From Marinihelvus sp942491555 (GTDB taxonomy: Bacteria > Pseudomonadota > Gammaproteobacteria > Xanthomonadales > SZUA-36), in assembly GCA_942491555.1 (NCBI GenBank), contig CALOBN010000005.1:1054001-1118000 (forward strand): 64,000 nucleotides of DNA, written 5' to 3'. Every line of letters starts with the position of its first letter. Position 1 is the first letter of the stretch. Both the position numbers and the translations under genes were made by a program. Shown here one piece after another: positions 51,674 through 59,985 of this stretch. A model generated the notes under the pieces. The model ran no database searches. It worked only from the letters and a program-made list of their open reading frames with translations, and was not told the DNA's origin.

Positions 51674-52574
51674 CGGGCTTGTCCGGTGTCGCGCGAGGGT
51701 TGGAATCAGCTGCGGCCTGCTGGTCGCTGGTCAGTATGGTAACAACCTGTTCATCGACCAGGTGAGCCGGGATCAACACTTTTCCTGAGCCGGTTTCCAG
51801 AATAATTTGAACCCTGGACAGCTCAACAACCTGGCCTTCAATGTCGCCGATCCGTATGCGCAGGCCGGCATGCAACTGGGAGCGTGCTGCCCGGGCGCCA
51901 ATCAGATTGCTTACGTGAGTTCGTGCGCCCAGAGCAAAGCTGAGGCCCAGCGTAAGCAGGAGTGAGCCTGCAATCACGCAGGCCAGTGCGATCAGCAACA
52001 GTACATCAACGCCCAATTGGTCCAGGCCTACGATGAAGGTCGCGCCGAGCACGGTACCCTGAATAAGATTGCCCCAGAGCTGGTCAGACCGGGACCCGGG
52101 TAAACCCGAGACCTCAGGTTGCCACTGGTCGCGGACGAAGAGGCTGAGTAAATAGCCCGCAACGAAGATGGCCAGGGCCGTGAGCAGATTGGGAATATGG
52201 GTTAAAACACCCACCAGCCACCCGGCGATAACACTCAAGCCTGCAGCATTTGCCGCAGCAGTGATGGAAACCAGGATCACACTCCAGAAAACCACGTCCC
52301 CGATGACGGTGATCATGGGTTTTGAGAGGTGTAATGCGATCAGCGGACGATCGGCAAAAGACCGGCTGATTAAACCATTGAAGCGGTTTGCCAGACCCTT
52401 TGCCAGGCTGCGCAAGAGCTTTGCCAGCAACCAACCGACGGACAGAATCAGCAATGCGATCACAGCGCCCGGCAATAAGTCCAAACCCTGACGGATGGTC
52501 TCTCCAACGCCTGCTGAGTTCGTGTCCTGGACCCCCAGAGGCTCCGGATTTTGGGAGATCATGACAAGCTTCAT
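51666..52574 (-). CDS. MscS-family small-conductance mechanosensitive channel
   Basis: 302 residues. A 'conserved TM helix' type N-terminus (TIRQGLDLLPGAVIALLILSVG), about four to five transmembrane segments, then the MscS beta-domain (ARSQLHAGLRIRIGDIEGQVV, IQIILETGSGKVLIPAHLV read across the sheet) and a short acidic tail. The usual large MscS C-terminal vestibule is reduced. First gene of the mscS-sensor-mgtE set (8-base overlap), suggesting a link between osmotic or tension response and Mg2+ flux. Confidence 0.85.
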   Translation of the reverse strand: MKLVMISQNPEPLGVQDTNSAGVGETIRQGLDLLPGAVIALLILSVGWLLAKLLRSLAKGLANRFNGLISRSFADRPLIALHLSKPMITVIGDVVFWSVILVSITAAANAAGLSVIAGWLVGVLTHIPNLLTALAIFVAGYLLSLFVRDQWQPEVSGLPGSRSDQLWGNLIQGTVLGATFIVGLDQLGVDVLLLIALACVIAGSLLLTLGLSFALGARTHVSNLIGARAARSQLHAGLRIRIGDIEGQVVELSRVQIILETGSGKVLIPAHLVDEQVVTILTSDQQAAADSNPRATPDKPDA

Positions 52575-52751
52575 CAGTTACACTTCCCTGCCGGTTGGGA
52601 AAGTCCTCATAATCAAAGAGGTCAGCCTGTACGGTACACCAGAAAAGTGGTTCATGCCGGTTTGCCTGTCCGTGCACCGACGGCACCAGCGTTCGTGGCC
52701 GTGGTTTGAAAACGGGTTCGAGGTCTTTGTTTTCTCAAAGGAGCTAATGCT

Positions 52752-53777
52752 GTGCAGGACATAATTGTCTGGTCCCTGATTTTTATTTGTGTCACTCAGT
52801 CGGCGATGTTTTCCGGATTGAATCTCGCGTTCTTCAGCTTGAGCCGTATGCGTCTCGAGACAGAGGCCGAGCACGGGAATGTTGCAGCGAAACGCATTCT
52901 GTCTCTGCGCCGCGACTCCAACTTTCTGTTAACCACCATTCTCTGGGGCAACGTTGGTATCAATGTGGCGCTGACGCTGTTGTCCAATTCGGTTTTGCTG
53001 GGGGTGGCGGCGTTCATGTTCTCCACGTTTATCATCACCATTTTTGGCGAGATCATTCCGCAGGCGTATTTTTCCCGCAACGCCATGAAAATGGCGACCC
53101 TCCTGTCGCCGGTGATGAAGTTTTACCAGTGGTTGCTCTACCCGGTCGCAAAGCCCTGTGCGCTCTTACTGGACAAATGGCTTGGCCGGGAGATGGTGGA
53201 ATATCTTCGCGAGCGTGATCTGAAGCGGATACTGGCCGCGCATATCCGCTCAGAAGATGCGGAGCTTGAGCACATTGAGGGTGTCGGGGCGCTTAATTTC
53301 CTGGAAATTGATGACCTGACGGTCGCCGAGGAAGGCGAAACAGTGGATCCGGCCAGCGTGGTCAGTCTTCCCATGACGCTGGATCTGCCGGTTATTCCGG
53401 TGGTGGAGAACCCTGCCAACGATCCGTTTATTGCCAGTGTGCAGGCCTCCGGAAAGAAATGGGTCATTCTTACGGGCGCCGATGATTACCCCAGCCTGGT
53501 TCTCGACGCCGACGGTTATCTTCGCAGCGTGTTTAAAGGCGACGAAATAACAGATCCCTACGCTTATTGTCACCGGCCAATCATTCTGAAGAATCAGAAA
53601 ACCACCCTGGACGTGGTCATCCGCAAGATGAAGCAGAGCCAACCCAATAACAATGACGAGGCGATTCAGAAAGACATTGTTTTGTTGTGGAATGACAATG
53701 CCCGGCGGGTGATTACCGGCGCCGATATTCTGGGTCGATTGCTCGATGGCATCACAACACCAACCCTCACGTCCTGA
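52752..53777 (+). CDS. CNNM/CorB-type DUF21 membrane protein
   Basis: 341 residues from GTG at 52752, supported by AAAGGAG at 52737-52743. The DUF21 transmembrane domain (residues 1-145) has SGLNLAFFSLSRMRLE, LTTILWGNVGINVALTLL and FGEIIPQAYFSRNAMKM, matching the conserved Mg2+-handling region of CNNM/CorC proteins; a CBS-like region follows (about 185-325). Divergent from the mscS-mgtE operon (177-base gap), giving two Mg2+-linked units back to back; export or Mg2+-dependent regulation is the likely role. Confidence 0.87.
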   Translation: MQDIIVWSLIFICVTQSAMFSGLNLAFFSLSRMRLETEAEHGNVAAKRILSLRRDSNFLLTTILWGNVGINVALTLLSNSVLLGVAAFMFSTFIITIFGEIIPQAYFSRNAMKMATLLSPVMKFYQWLLYPVAKPCALLLDKWLGREMVEYLRERDLKRILAAHIRSEDAELEHIEGVGALNFLEIDDLTVAEEGETVDPASVVSLPMTLDLPVIPVVENPANDPFIASVQASGKKWVILTGADDYPSLVLDADGYLRSVFKGDEITDPYAYCHRPIILKNQKTTLDVVIRKMKQSQPNNNDEAIQKDIVLLWNDNARRVITGADILGRLLDGITTPTLTS

Positions 53778-53922
53778 ATCTGCAGGCCACGATTTGCACC
53801 AGGCTCAAAGCAGTTATTTAGTTTCGCTTAATCAAAAATTCATGATTTGAACTTGCTCTGGAGGGCATGGTGTCAGGACGAGAGCGATGCTCACATTGCG
53901 TATAACATTCAAGGAATTGACT

Positions 53923-54477
53923 ATGTCTGCTCGCAAAGCCCTGTTACTGATCACCACCTCGCTGCTGTTTTCAGGTTGCGCCACCAAGGAATATGTTGAT
54001 GAACGCGTGGCCGGCCTCGATTCTCGCCTGGCGGCCCAGGACCAGAGAATCAACGAACTCAGCCAGACCAGCAGCCAGGCCCTGGCCCGGGCGGAGGAGG
54101 CGGGTGTTCTGGCCAAGGGCAAGTTTCTCTACACCGTTGTGCTCACGGAGGATGGAATTAACTTCGCAAGCAACGAAGCCAGCCTCTCGGACGGCGCTCA
54201 ATCACGGCTGATGGGACTGGCCAGAGACCTGAAAGCGGACAACAACAATGTATACCTGGAAATCCAGGGGCACACCGATGCCACGGGAGATCCTGACTAC
54301 AACGTGCAGCTGGGCATGGAAAGAGCTGCGGCCGTACGGCGCTTTTTGCATCGACAGGGACTGGCCCTCGGCCGCATGTCGACGATTTCCTATGGCGAGG
54401 ATGCGCCTGTAGCCCCCAATGACACAGCTGAAGGCCGCGCCATGAACCGCCGCGTGGAGATTGTGATTCTCGAATAA
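53923..54477 (+). CDS. OmpA-family lipoprotein
   Basis: 184 residues: lipoprotein signal ALLLITTSLLFSGCAT (Ala at +2, outer membrane), a short coiled coil (VDERVAGLDSRLAAQDQRINEL), and an OmpA domain (GINFASNEASLSDGAQ, LEIQGHTDATGDPDYN, MNRRVEIVIL) that should bind peptidoglycan. AAGGAA at 53911-53916 sits 6 bases before the ATG at 53923; the frame extends upstream to 53887 without a signal. The YVDERVAGLDSRL repeat resembles the Lpp-like helix preceding such domains. Single gene. Confidence 0.9.
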   Translation: MSARKALLLITTSLLFSGCATKEYVDERVAGLDSRLAAQDQRINELSQTSSQALARAEEAGVLAKGKFLYTVVLTEDGINFASNEASLSDGAQSRLMGLARDLKADNNNVYLEIQGHTDATGDPDYNVQLGMERAAAVRRFLHRQGLALGRMSTISYGEDAPVAPNDTAEGRAMNRRVEIVILE

Positions 54478-54518
54478 CCCTTACCGTGGCCGGCAAGGCC
54501 CACCATAAGCGGCACGCA

Positions 54519-56267
54519 TCATTGTGCGGGTCGGGACAAGATCGGTAGTGTCGGGTACTCACTGCCCGGTTTCTTGGCCGTCAGTTCTTCAAACAATAAG
54601 GCCGGGACTGCCCAGGCCGTGAGTGGCAGGGTGCTGGTGCCGGCGGCGGCGACCATCATTCCCGGGCCCACCGCTGCGATCGCAGGATAGGGCGTGTTAT
54701 ACACATAGGGTTCGTCGGAAACGGCGATAATGTCGCGAAAGGTCGCCGCTGAGACGCCCGAAAGCTCCAGGTTACGTATCCGCTCGCGGCGCCCGTCCGG
54801 ATAGATTCGAAAGGCCTCCTGCGCTCTGACGGTTTCCTGGCCCGCGCTACCATTCATAAAGCCACTGAAAGATGAGCCCTGGGCACCGCCGAGTGCAGGA
54901 TTGGCAATGCGTGTGACCAGCAGGCCAAACGCCTGGCCACTCTCGTCGACCAGGGTGAGTAGCTCATTGATAAGCGCATCCTGCGTCATCCCGCTACCCG
55001 CCGTTACGATGATGCTGCTGGGGATCACGGCACCGGCGCGCATATTGCCGGAACTTTGCTCAATGCCGGCAACCGGCGTGCGACCAGACAGCAGCCGCTT
55101 CAGCCGCCCGTTCTCGATCAGCAGGGTCGGTTTGGCAGCGACCGCCTCGTCATCGACCCGGTAAGCGGAAACCAGTGCCTGGCCCTGCAGGACATCCACG
55201 GTCGGGTCGTCAACCACGTTCATGAATCGTGGCAGCACGCGCCCACCCAAACGGTCTTCCCATTGCGTGCCGCCTTCGGCATAGCTGCCGAAGCCTTGTG
55301 ACTGTTGCGTCACCGGAGTTCGCGTGGCCACCAGGGCAGGTGCAAAGCGTTGCGCGAATAGCTCGGCGGCAGCCTGGCCGCTAAACAACACGGGACCGTT
55401 ATAGCGTTCCAGCAAGGGTGCCTGGCGCGCTGCCTGCACGCGCTCAATCATTGCCTCTATGGCATCAGTCATTTCGGAGCGCGGCGGCAAGTCATCGACC
55501 TGCCGTCCAAAGGCGGTGATGGCATCTTCAATTGGCCGCCCATCTTCAGCCTGGGTATACGCGGTGACGGCCAGGGCAATGCCGGGTGAGGTTCGTAAAA
55601 AACGACTGCCCTCGCTGTTTACATAGCGGGTGGTGAGGGTGCTCGCTGACAGTTCGACCCGTGAACTCTGGATTTCAGGCTGCTCACGAAACAACCCGGA
55701 GAGATCACGCACCAGTTCGTCGGCCTCTGGCTGGTTCCAGTTCACGGCCGGTCGCGTGTCGTCGATCTGTACCGCGGGCTGCATGCTGAAATCCGGCAGT
55801 TCTTCATCGCGTACACGGTTTTGCAGCGCCGCGGTTTTCTGGGAGAGGCTTTCCAGTGCCTCCTTGTAGGCGGCATCGGTGGTCAGCCACAGCTGACGTC
55901 GCAATTCGGTGTAGTCATCCTCGAGCGGCAGATAGGCCAGGCCGCTATAGCTGAAATAGCCACCGCTCTGAAAGTTCGTATTGTCCAGGGCATAATCGCC
56001 GACCCGGACCTCCACGCTGAGCAAGCGACGGCTTGATTCCTGACTTGACTGAATAACCCCCAGCGTGGCCTGCGCGCTGCTATTACTCACATCCCAAACG
56101 CTATAGGAGATGAAATAGGGCGCTTCAAGATCACCCAGTTGGAGCTCGGCCATCGAGCGTTCGAGTTCATCCTGCATGGCCCGGAACAGCTCATCATCCG
56201 GCGGCGCAGCCAGTGCACCTGAGCCGACCAGCAACAGGAGTGTCATGGCAATGATGCTATTGCGCAT
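54519..56267 (-). CDS. exported TldE/PmbA-like protein lacking the zinc ligands
   Basis: 582 residues with a signal peptide (IIAMTLLLLVGSGALA), so probably periplasmic. It shares the TldD/PmbA-type layout of its neighbour (SNSSAQATLGVIQSSQE, YVNSEGSRFLRTS, LLSGRTPVAGIEQSSGNMRAG). At the HExxxH position it reads ELFAQRFAPALVA, with His, Glu and His replaced by Ala, Gln and Pro, and the late Cys is also missing. It is therefore likely catalytically dead, like TldE. ATG at 56267 overlaps the end of the TldD-like gene by 11 bases. Confidence 0.88.
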   Translation of the reverse strand: MRNSIIAMTLLLLVGSGALAAPPDDELFRAMQDELERSMAELQLGDLEAPYFISYSVWDVSNSSAQATLGVIQSSQESSRRLLSVEVRVGDYALDNTNFQSGGYFSYSGLAYLPLEDDYTELRRQLWLTTDAAYKEALESLSQKTAALQNRVRDEELPDFSMQPAVQIDDTRPAVNWNQPEADELVRDLSGLFREQPEIQSSRVELSASTLTTRYVNSEGSRFLRTSPGIALAVTAYTQAEDGRPIEDAITAFGRQVDDLPPRSEMTDAIEAMIERVQAARQAPLLERYNGPVLFSGQAAAELFAQRFAPALVATRTPVTQQSQGFGSYAEGGTQWEDRLGGRVLPRFMNVVDDPTVDVLQGQALVSAYRVDDEAVAAKPTLLIENGRLKRLLSGRTPVAGIEQSSGNMRAGAVIPSSIIVTAGSGMTQDALINELLTLVDESGQAFGLLVTRIANPALGGAQGSSFSGFMNGSAGQETVRAQEAFRIYPDGRRERIRNLELSGVSAATFRDIIAVSDEPYVYNTPYPAIAAVGPGMMVAAAGTSTLPLTAWAVPALLFEELTAKKPGSEYPTLPILSRPAQ

Positions 56268-58035
56268 AATCGATCTCCTGCGCCGCAGCACTTCGCTCGT
56301 CCCGGCCATGGGGTGCGCCAAGTATCGGCGGCCGGTCCTGGGATTTGGTTTTCTTCTGGACCTCGACCTGGGAAATCAGAATGGACGGCGAACTGGCCGA
56401 AACCGGCACCCCTCCAGATTCAGCGCCGCAGGTGCCATTGAACACCTCCACCTGGTCGCCGGCGGCGGCAATCATGGTCAGGGCGGTCAGCGGCGTACCG
56501 ATGAGATCCACGCCGCGCACCAGTTCCTTGCTGCCATCCGGGAACAGGCGGTAGACCAGGATTGGCAGCACATTGAAGGCATTGGGCATCGTTCTGCCGG
56601 TTGTGGTGAAGCCGCCCTGGATGTCCTCGAAGATCAGGCCGAAGGGCTTGCCCTCAGCAAGGATTCGCTCAAGCAGCATGGCCTCCAGTTGCGCATCACT
56701 GACCGTGTCAGAGACTTTGACCATGAGGTTGGACTGGCGCGCCACGGGAGCAAAGCCCGGCTGCCGGCGGCCGTGTCCGTTGGAATCCGGAAAGCTGTCA
56801 ATCGGGGTTCGCGACATGAGGAAGTCCCTCAAAACGCCCTGGTCAACGGTAGTAACCGGTTCGGCCCGCACACCCTCGTTGTCAAACTGGTAATAGCCGG
56901 CCAGGTCGACTCCGGCAAGCTGTTTGACGGTAGGGTCGAACACCACGGAAAAGGTTTCCGGCAGAATCGTCTCGCCAATCATTTTCTTGAAGGTTTGCCC
57001 GTCCTGCTCGCGTTTTTGCCGGTGTCCCTCAACCCGGTGACCCAGGACCTCGTGAAAGAAAACGCCTGCTGCCCGCCCGGAGAGAATAGCCGGTCCCGTG
57101 TACGGGTCCACCACCGGCGCCTCCCGCAGTGCCAGCAGTTCATCAATCATCCGGTCTACGAGTGCCATGATCTCGGTGTCATCCGGCAGATCGGCCGGCC
57201 GGAAGGCATGAAAGGATTCAAAGCGCGGCAGGGTCATGCCGTCCTCGGCGCGCGAGGCTGCCGAAATAAACAGGCGATAGCTGCTTTGCGAGGTCTGGAT
57301 TTCCGCGCCCTCGGAGTTGACATGCCAGCGTGTGTCCACGGATGCAGTGAGGGTCGCATTGGCCATGTAAATGTCGCTGTACTCGCCGAACGGCGCACTG
57401 TAGCGTTTGAGCCTTGCCTCCCAGTCTGCCAGGTCAATATCCAGGGGCAGAATCCCGCCGATAAAACGTTCCGGGCTTTGCCGGGAAAAGTCGGCGGACT
57501 GGTCTTCGGCCTCGACCATCACCGTGACGTCAGTCTCCACCTTGGTCAAAGCCTCGAGTGCCTGCTTGTACGACCTGTCTGTCCTTAACCAGAGTTGGTC
57601 GCGTATTACGTCCTGGTCATCTTCCACGGGCATGGGCAACATCGAGAAGCGTCTTTGCCAGCCTCCCATCCCGGCCGAGTTACCACGCAGGGCGCGCGTG
57701 TTGTCCATCTCATAACTGCCAACGCGTAAATCAATATCGAGCAGCCGCTCGGTTTTCTCTTCCCGCGACTGCAGCAGCCCGAAGCTGCTGCTCAGGCTGG
57801 CCGCCTGGGTCTCGGTAATCTCATAACTCATGAAATAAGGCGGTACAGGCTGCCTGGACAACTCGCGCATTGAGCGGTCGAGTTCCTGTCTGGCGGCGAT
57901 AAGCACCGGGGACGGAGCCGGGGCAGACGCTGCCATGGCCGCCGGGCTACTCAACAGCGTCGAGGCGAGCAGGGCGTACCCCAGGCATATCGTGCCGCTA
58001 ACAGTAAGCAATTGGAGAATCCTTACCTGGTGCAT
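56257..58035 (-). CDS. exported TldD-like zinc metallopeptidase
   Basis: 592 residues. Signal peptide-like N-terminus (LLTVSGTICLGYALLASTLLS, cleavage near Ala-Ala about residue 36). It has HExxxH at 328-333 (FFHEVLGHRVEGH) and the third ligand Cys536 in GTCGAESGGVPVSASSPSI, the full TldD zinc set. Classical TldD is cytoplasmic, about 480 residues and pairs with TldE; this version is longer and exported, and the next gene encodes a matching partner without ligands. GAGG supports the ATG at 58035. Periplasmic peptide processing is the likely role; substrate unknown. Confidence 0.9.
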   Translation of the reverse strand: MHQVRILQLLTVSGTICLGYALLASTLLSSPAAMAASAPAPSPVLIAARQELDRSMRELSRQPVPPYFMSYEITETQAASLSSSFGLLQSREEKTERLLDIDLRVGSYEMDNTRALRGNSAGMGGWQRRFSMLPMPVEDDQDVIRDQLWLRTDRSYKQALEALTKVETDVTVMVEAEDQSADFSRQSPERFIGGILPLDIDLADWEARLKRYSAPFGEYSDIYMANATLTASVDTRWHVNSEGAEIQTSQSSYRLFISAASRAEDGMTLPRFESFHAFRPADLPDDTEIMALVDRMIDELLALREAPVVDPYTGPAILSGRAAGVFFHEVLGHRVEGHRQKREQDGQTFKKMIGETILPETFSVVFDPTVKQLAGVDLAGYYQFDNEGVRAEPVTTVDQGVLRDFLMSRTPIDSFPDSNGHGRRQPGFAPVARQSNLMVKVSDTVSDAQLEAMLLERILAEGKPFGLIFEDIQGGFTTTGRTMPNAFNVLPILVYRLFPDGSKELVRGVDLIGTPLTALTMIAAAGDQVEVFNGTCGAESGGVPVSASSPSILISQVEVQKKTKSQDRPPILGAPHGRDERSAAAQEIDYAQ

Positions 58036-58223
58036 CCGGAACCTCAGTCAAGTGAATATCAGCATGGCCGGATAGCGGTTGAGTATCCGTGTGACCAATA
58101 GAAACTGCACGGCTTGATAAGCCTGTTATCTTAACAACCACCCGACCCGCAGTGGACCGGTTTCCAACAAATCCGGCCGGCAGCGCCTATATTGAACGTA
58201 CATCAACCAGCAGGAGTAAGACC

Positions 58224-58427
58224 ATGAGTGTTGCAAAAGTTACGGAAATTTCGTCCAGCTCAAGCAAGAGCTTTGAGGACGCGATCGCGAAGGGCATTGC
58301 CAGGGCGGGCAAGACCATCCATGGCATGCAGTCTGCCTGGGTCAACGAACAGAAGGTGGTCATTAAAGATAATCATGTCACCGAATGGCGCGTAAACCTC
58401 AAGGTAACCTTTGTGCTTGACGGGTAA
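58224..58427 (+). CDS. dodecin (flavin-binding dodecamer)
   Basis: 67 residues, the usual dodecin length: VAKVTEISSSSSKSFEDAIAKGIARAGKTI (in two parts), the flavin-stacking Trp in MQSAWVNEQKV, and VTEWRVNLKVTFVLD at the C-terminus. AGGAGT at 58212-58217 supports the ATG at 58224. Dodecins store or buffer flavins in the cytoplasm. It ends 2 bases before the convergent TspO gene stops. Confidence 0.93.
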   Translation: MSVAKVTEISSSSSKSFEDAIAKGIARAGKTIHGMQSAWVNEQKVVIKDNHVTEWRVNLKVTFVLDG

Positions 58428-58429
58428 CG

Positions 58430-58909
58430 TCAGACGCGCAGGATTTCAGGAACAGCAAGGCCTGGCTCGTCGGAGTTACGCCGCCATACCGCCACGTTGA
58501 GGGTTGCCGCAATGGTAACCCAGGCCAGGTAGGGCAGAAACAGCACAGCTGCGAGTTTCGACAGCGGCCAGGCGGTGATGATAAAGCCGAGCACGCTGAG
58601 CCACAGCAGGGTGACGTCCAGAAACCCGAGGTCCATGCGCCGTCGCCCAAAGAACAGCCAGGACCATGCGGTGCTGAACACCCATTGCGCGCCCCAGAAG
58701 GTCAGCGCAAGCGCGCTTCCCTGCGCCTGCCAGACCAATACGCCGGCCCAGGCAATACAGGCATAAAGAAGGCCCCACACCAACGGAAAAGCCCAGTCGG
58801 GCGGCGTCCATCGCGGCTTGAACAGGTTGTCATACCAGTCACCTGGTTTGAAGAAGCCACCGGAAGATGCGCCGGCCAGTACCAGAACGATAAACACGGC
58901 CCAATCCAT
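58430..58909 (-). CDS. TspO/MBR family membrane protein
   Basis: 159 residues with five transmembrane helices and the family pattern: KPGDWYDNLFKPRWTPPDWAFPLVWGLLY, ALTFWGAQWVFSTAWSWLFFG, PYLAWVTIAATLNVAVWRRN. It binds tetrapyrroles and related ligands and can regulate porphyrin or stress responses. AGGAAT lies 7 bases before the ATG. It diverges at very short distance (20 bases) from the outer-membrane protein gene. Confidence 0.92.
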   Translation of the reverse strand: MDWAVFIVLVLAGASSGGFFKPGDWYDNLFKPRWTPPDWAFPLVWGLLYACIAWAGVLVWQAQGSALALTFWGAQWVFSTAWSWLFFGRRRMDLGFLDVTLLWLSVLGFIITAWPLSKLAAVLFLPYLAWVTIAATLNVAVWRRNSDEPGLAVPEILRV

Positions 58910-58929
58910 AAGACTGATTCCTGAATATA

Positions 58930-59943
58930 ATGCGAAAAGTATACGGTCTGCGGGTGCATGATGTAGTGAAGCAGGACAATTTCAAACGCCGGGTTCAACA
59001 ATGGACGCCGGCGTTCTGCCGCGCCGCACGCGGCCTGAACCCAGGCCTGGCGCCACGCTGGCTTGCCCTGTTGTTCCTTATCGCCGGCTCCGGCGCCGGG
59101 GCACAGGACCTCGAGCCGCGGCGCTGGAGCCAGCTGCCGACCGGTTTAAATGTGATTGGTGTCGGTGCGACCTATTCAAGTGGTGATGTTTTTCTGGATC
59201 CGGTCCTTGAGATTGAAGATGCCACCATGGACGTCAGCGGTGCTGGCCTGGTGTATCTCCGTACCTTCGGTCTGTTCGGGCGTTCCGCGCGTGTCGATGC
59301 ATTGCTGCCGGCAGCCTCGGGGCGCTGGGAGGGTCTGTTACAGGGCGAACCAGCCTCCACCCGCCGGGAGGGTCTGAGCGACCCCAGGCTTCGATTATCC
59401 ATTTTGCTGTACGGCGGCGAAGCGCAGACGCCCGCAGAGTTTGCTGCGACATCGCGCTCAGATACGGTTGTCGGGGCGGCCGTATCCCTGGTGTTGCCCT
59501 GGGGTGAATACTATCCGGACCGGCTGATTAACCTTGGCGAAAACCGCTGGATACTGAGACCCCAGCTGGGCATTACCCATACCCGGGACAAATGGACTTA
59601 TGAACTTACCGGCTCGGTGTTCATTTATGGGGATAACGATGATTTTCGTTCGGGAAATGAGCTTTCCAACGACCCGCTGTGGGCTTTGCAGGCCCATGCC
59701 ATCTATACCTTCCGTCCGGGTTTATGGGCCTCGCTGTCAAGCGGTTATGGCGCAGGTGCTGAGCCAAGCATCAACGGGGTTGAGAGGGATGTGAGGACCG
59801 CAAACTGGCTTAATAGCATCACGTTCGGTTTTCCAATCAATCGTCAGCAGGGAATCAAAATTGCCTGGTTGAATTGGCGGACCCAGGAGGACAATGGCAT
59901 CGACCGTGACGATATTGTCATTGCCTGGCAATATGTATTCTAG
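58930..59943 (+). CDS. outer-membrane beta-barrel protein, phenol-degradation MetA-type
   Basis: Up to 337 residues. A hydrophobic signal (LALLFLIAGSGAGAQ) begins only near residue 45, and the first ATG overlaps a TATAAT (58926-58931), so the true start is probably downstream, possibly GTG 58954 or 58966. The mature part alternates polar and hydrophobic residues and ends in a Phe (IVIAWQYVF), as outer-membrane barrels do. Blocks VIGVGATYSSGDVFLDP and AAVSLVLPWGEYYPDRLINLGENRW resemble the family of putative MetA-pathway transporters. Substrate unknown. Confidence 0.75.
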   Translation: MRKVYGLRVHDVVKQDNFKRRVQQWTPAFCRAARGLNPGLAPRWLALLFLIAGSGAGAQDLEPRRWSQLPTGLNVIGVGATYSSGDVFLDPVLEIEDATMDVSGAGLVYLRTFGLFGRSARVDALLPAASGRWEGLLQGEPASTRREGLSDPRLRLSILLYGGEAQTPAEFAATSRSDTVVGAAVSLVLPWGEYYPDRLINLGENRWILRPQLGITHTRDKWTYELTGSVFIYGDNDDFRSGNELSNDPLWALQAHAIYTFRPGLWASLSSGYGAGAEPSINGVERDVRTANWLNSITFGFPINRQQGIKIAWLNWRTQEDNGIDRDDIVIAWQYVF

Positions 59944-59985
59944 GGGCTAAACTATCGTTCCCCTAACCGCCACGGTCCCAAATTA

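Noticed and set aside
52575..52751. Possible Mg2+ riboswitch (M-box or mgtA type) before the CNNM gene
   Set aside because: The 177-base leader lacks the conserved M-box blocks I could look for and shows no terminator/antiterminator pair.
56176..57588. 470-codon plus-strand frame opposite the TldD-like gene
   Set aside because: The minus strand encodes the zinc motif and Cys ligand; the plus-strand product lacks any recognisable domain.
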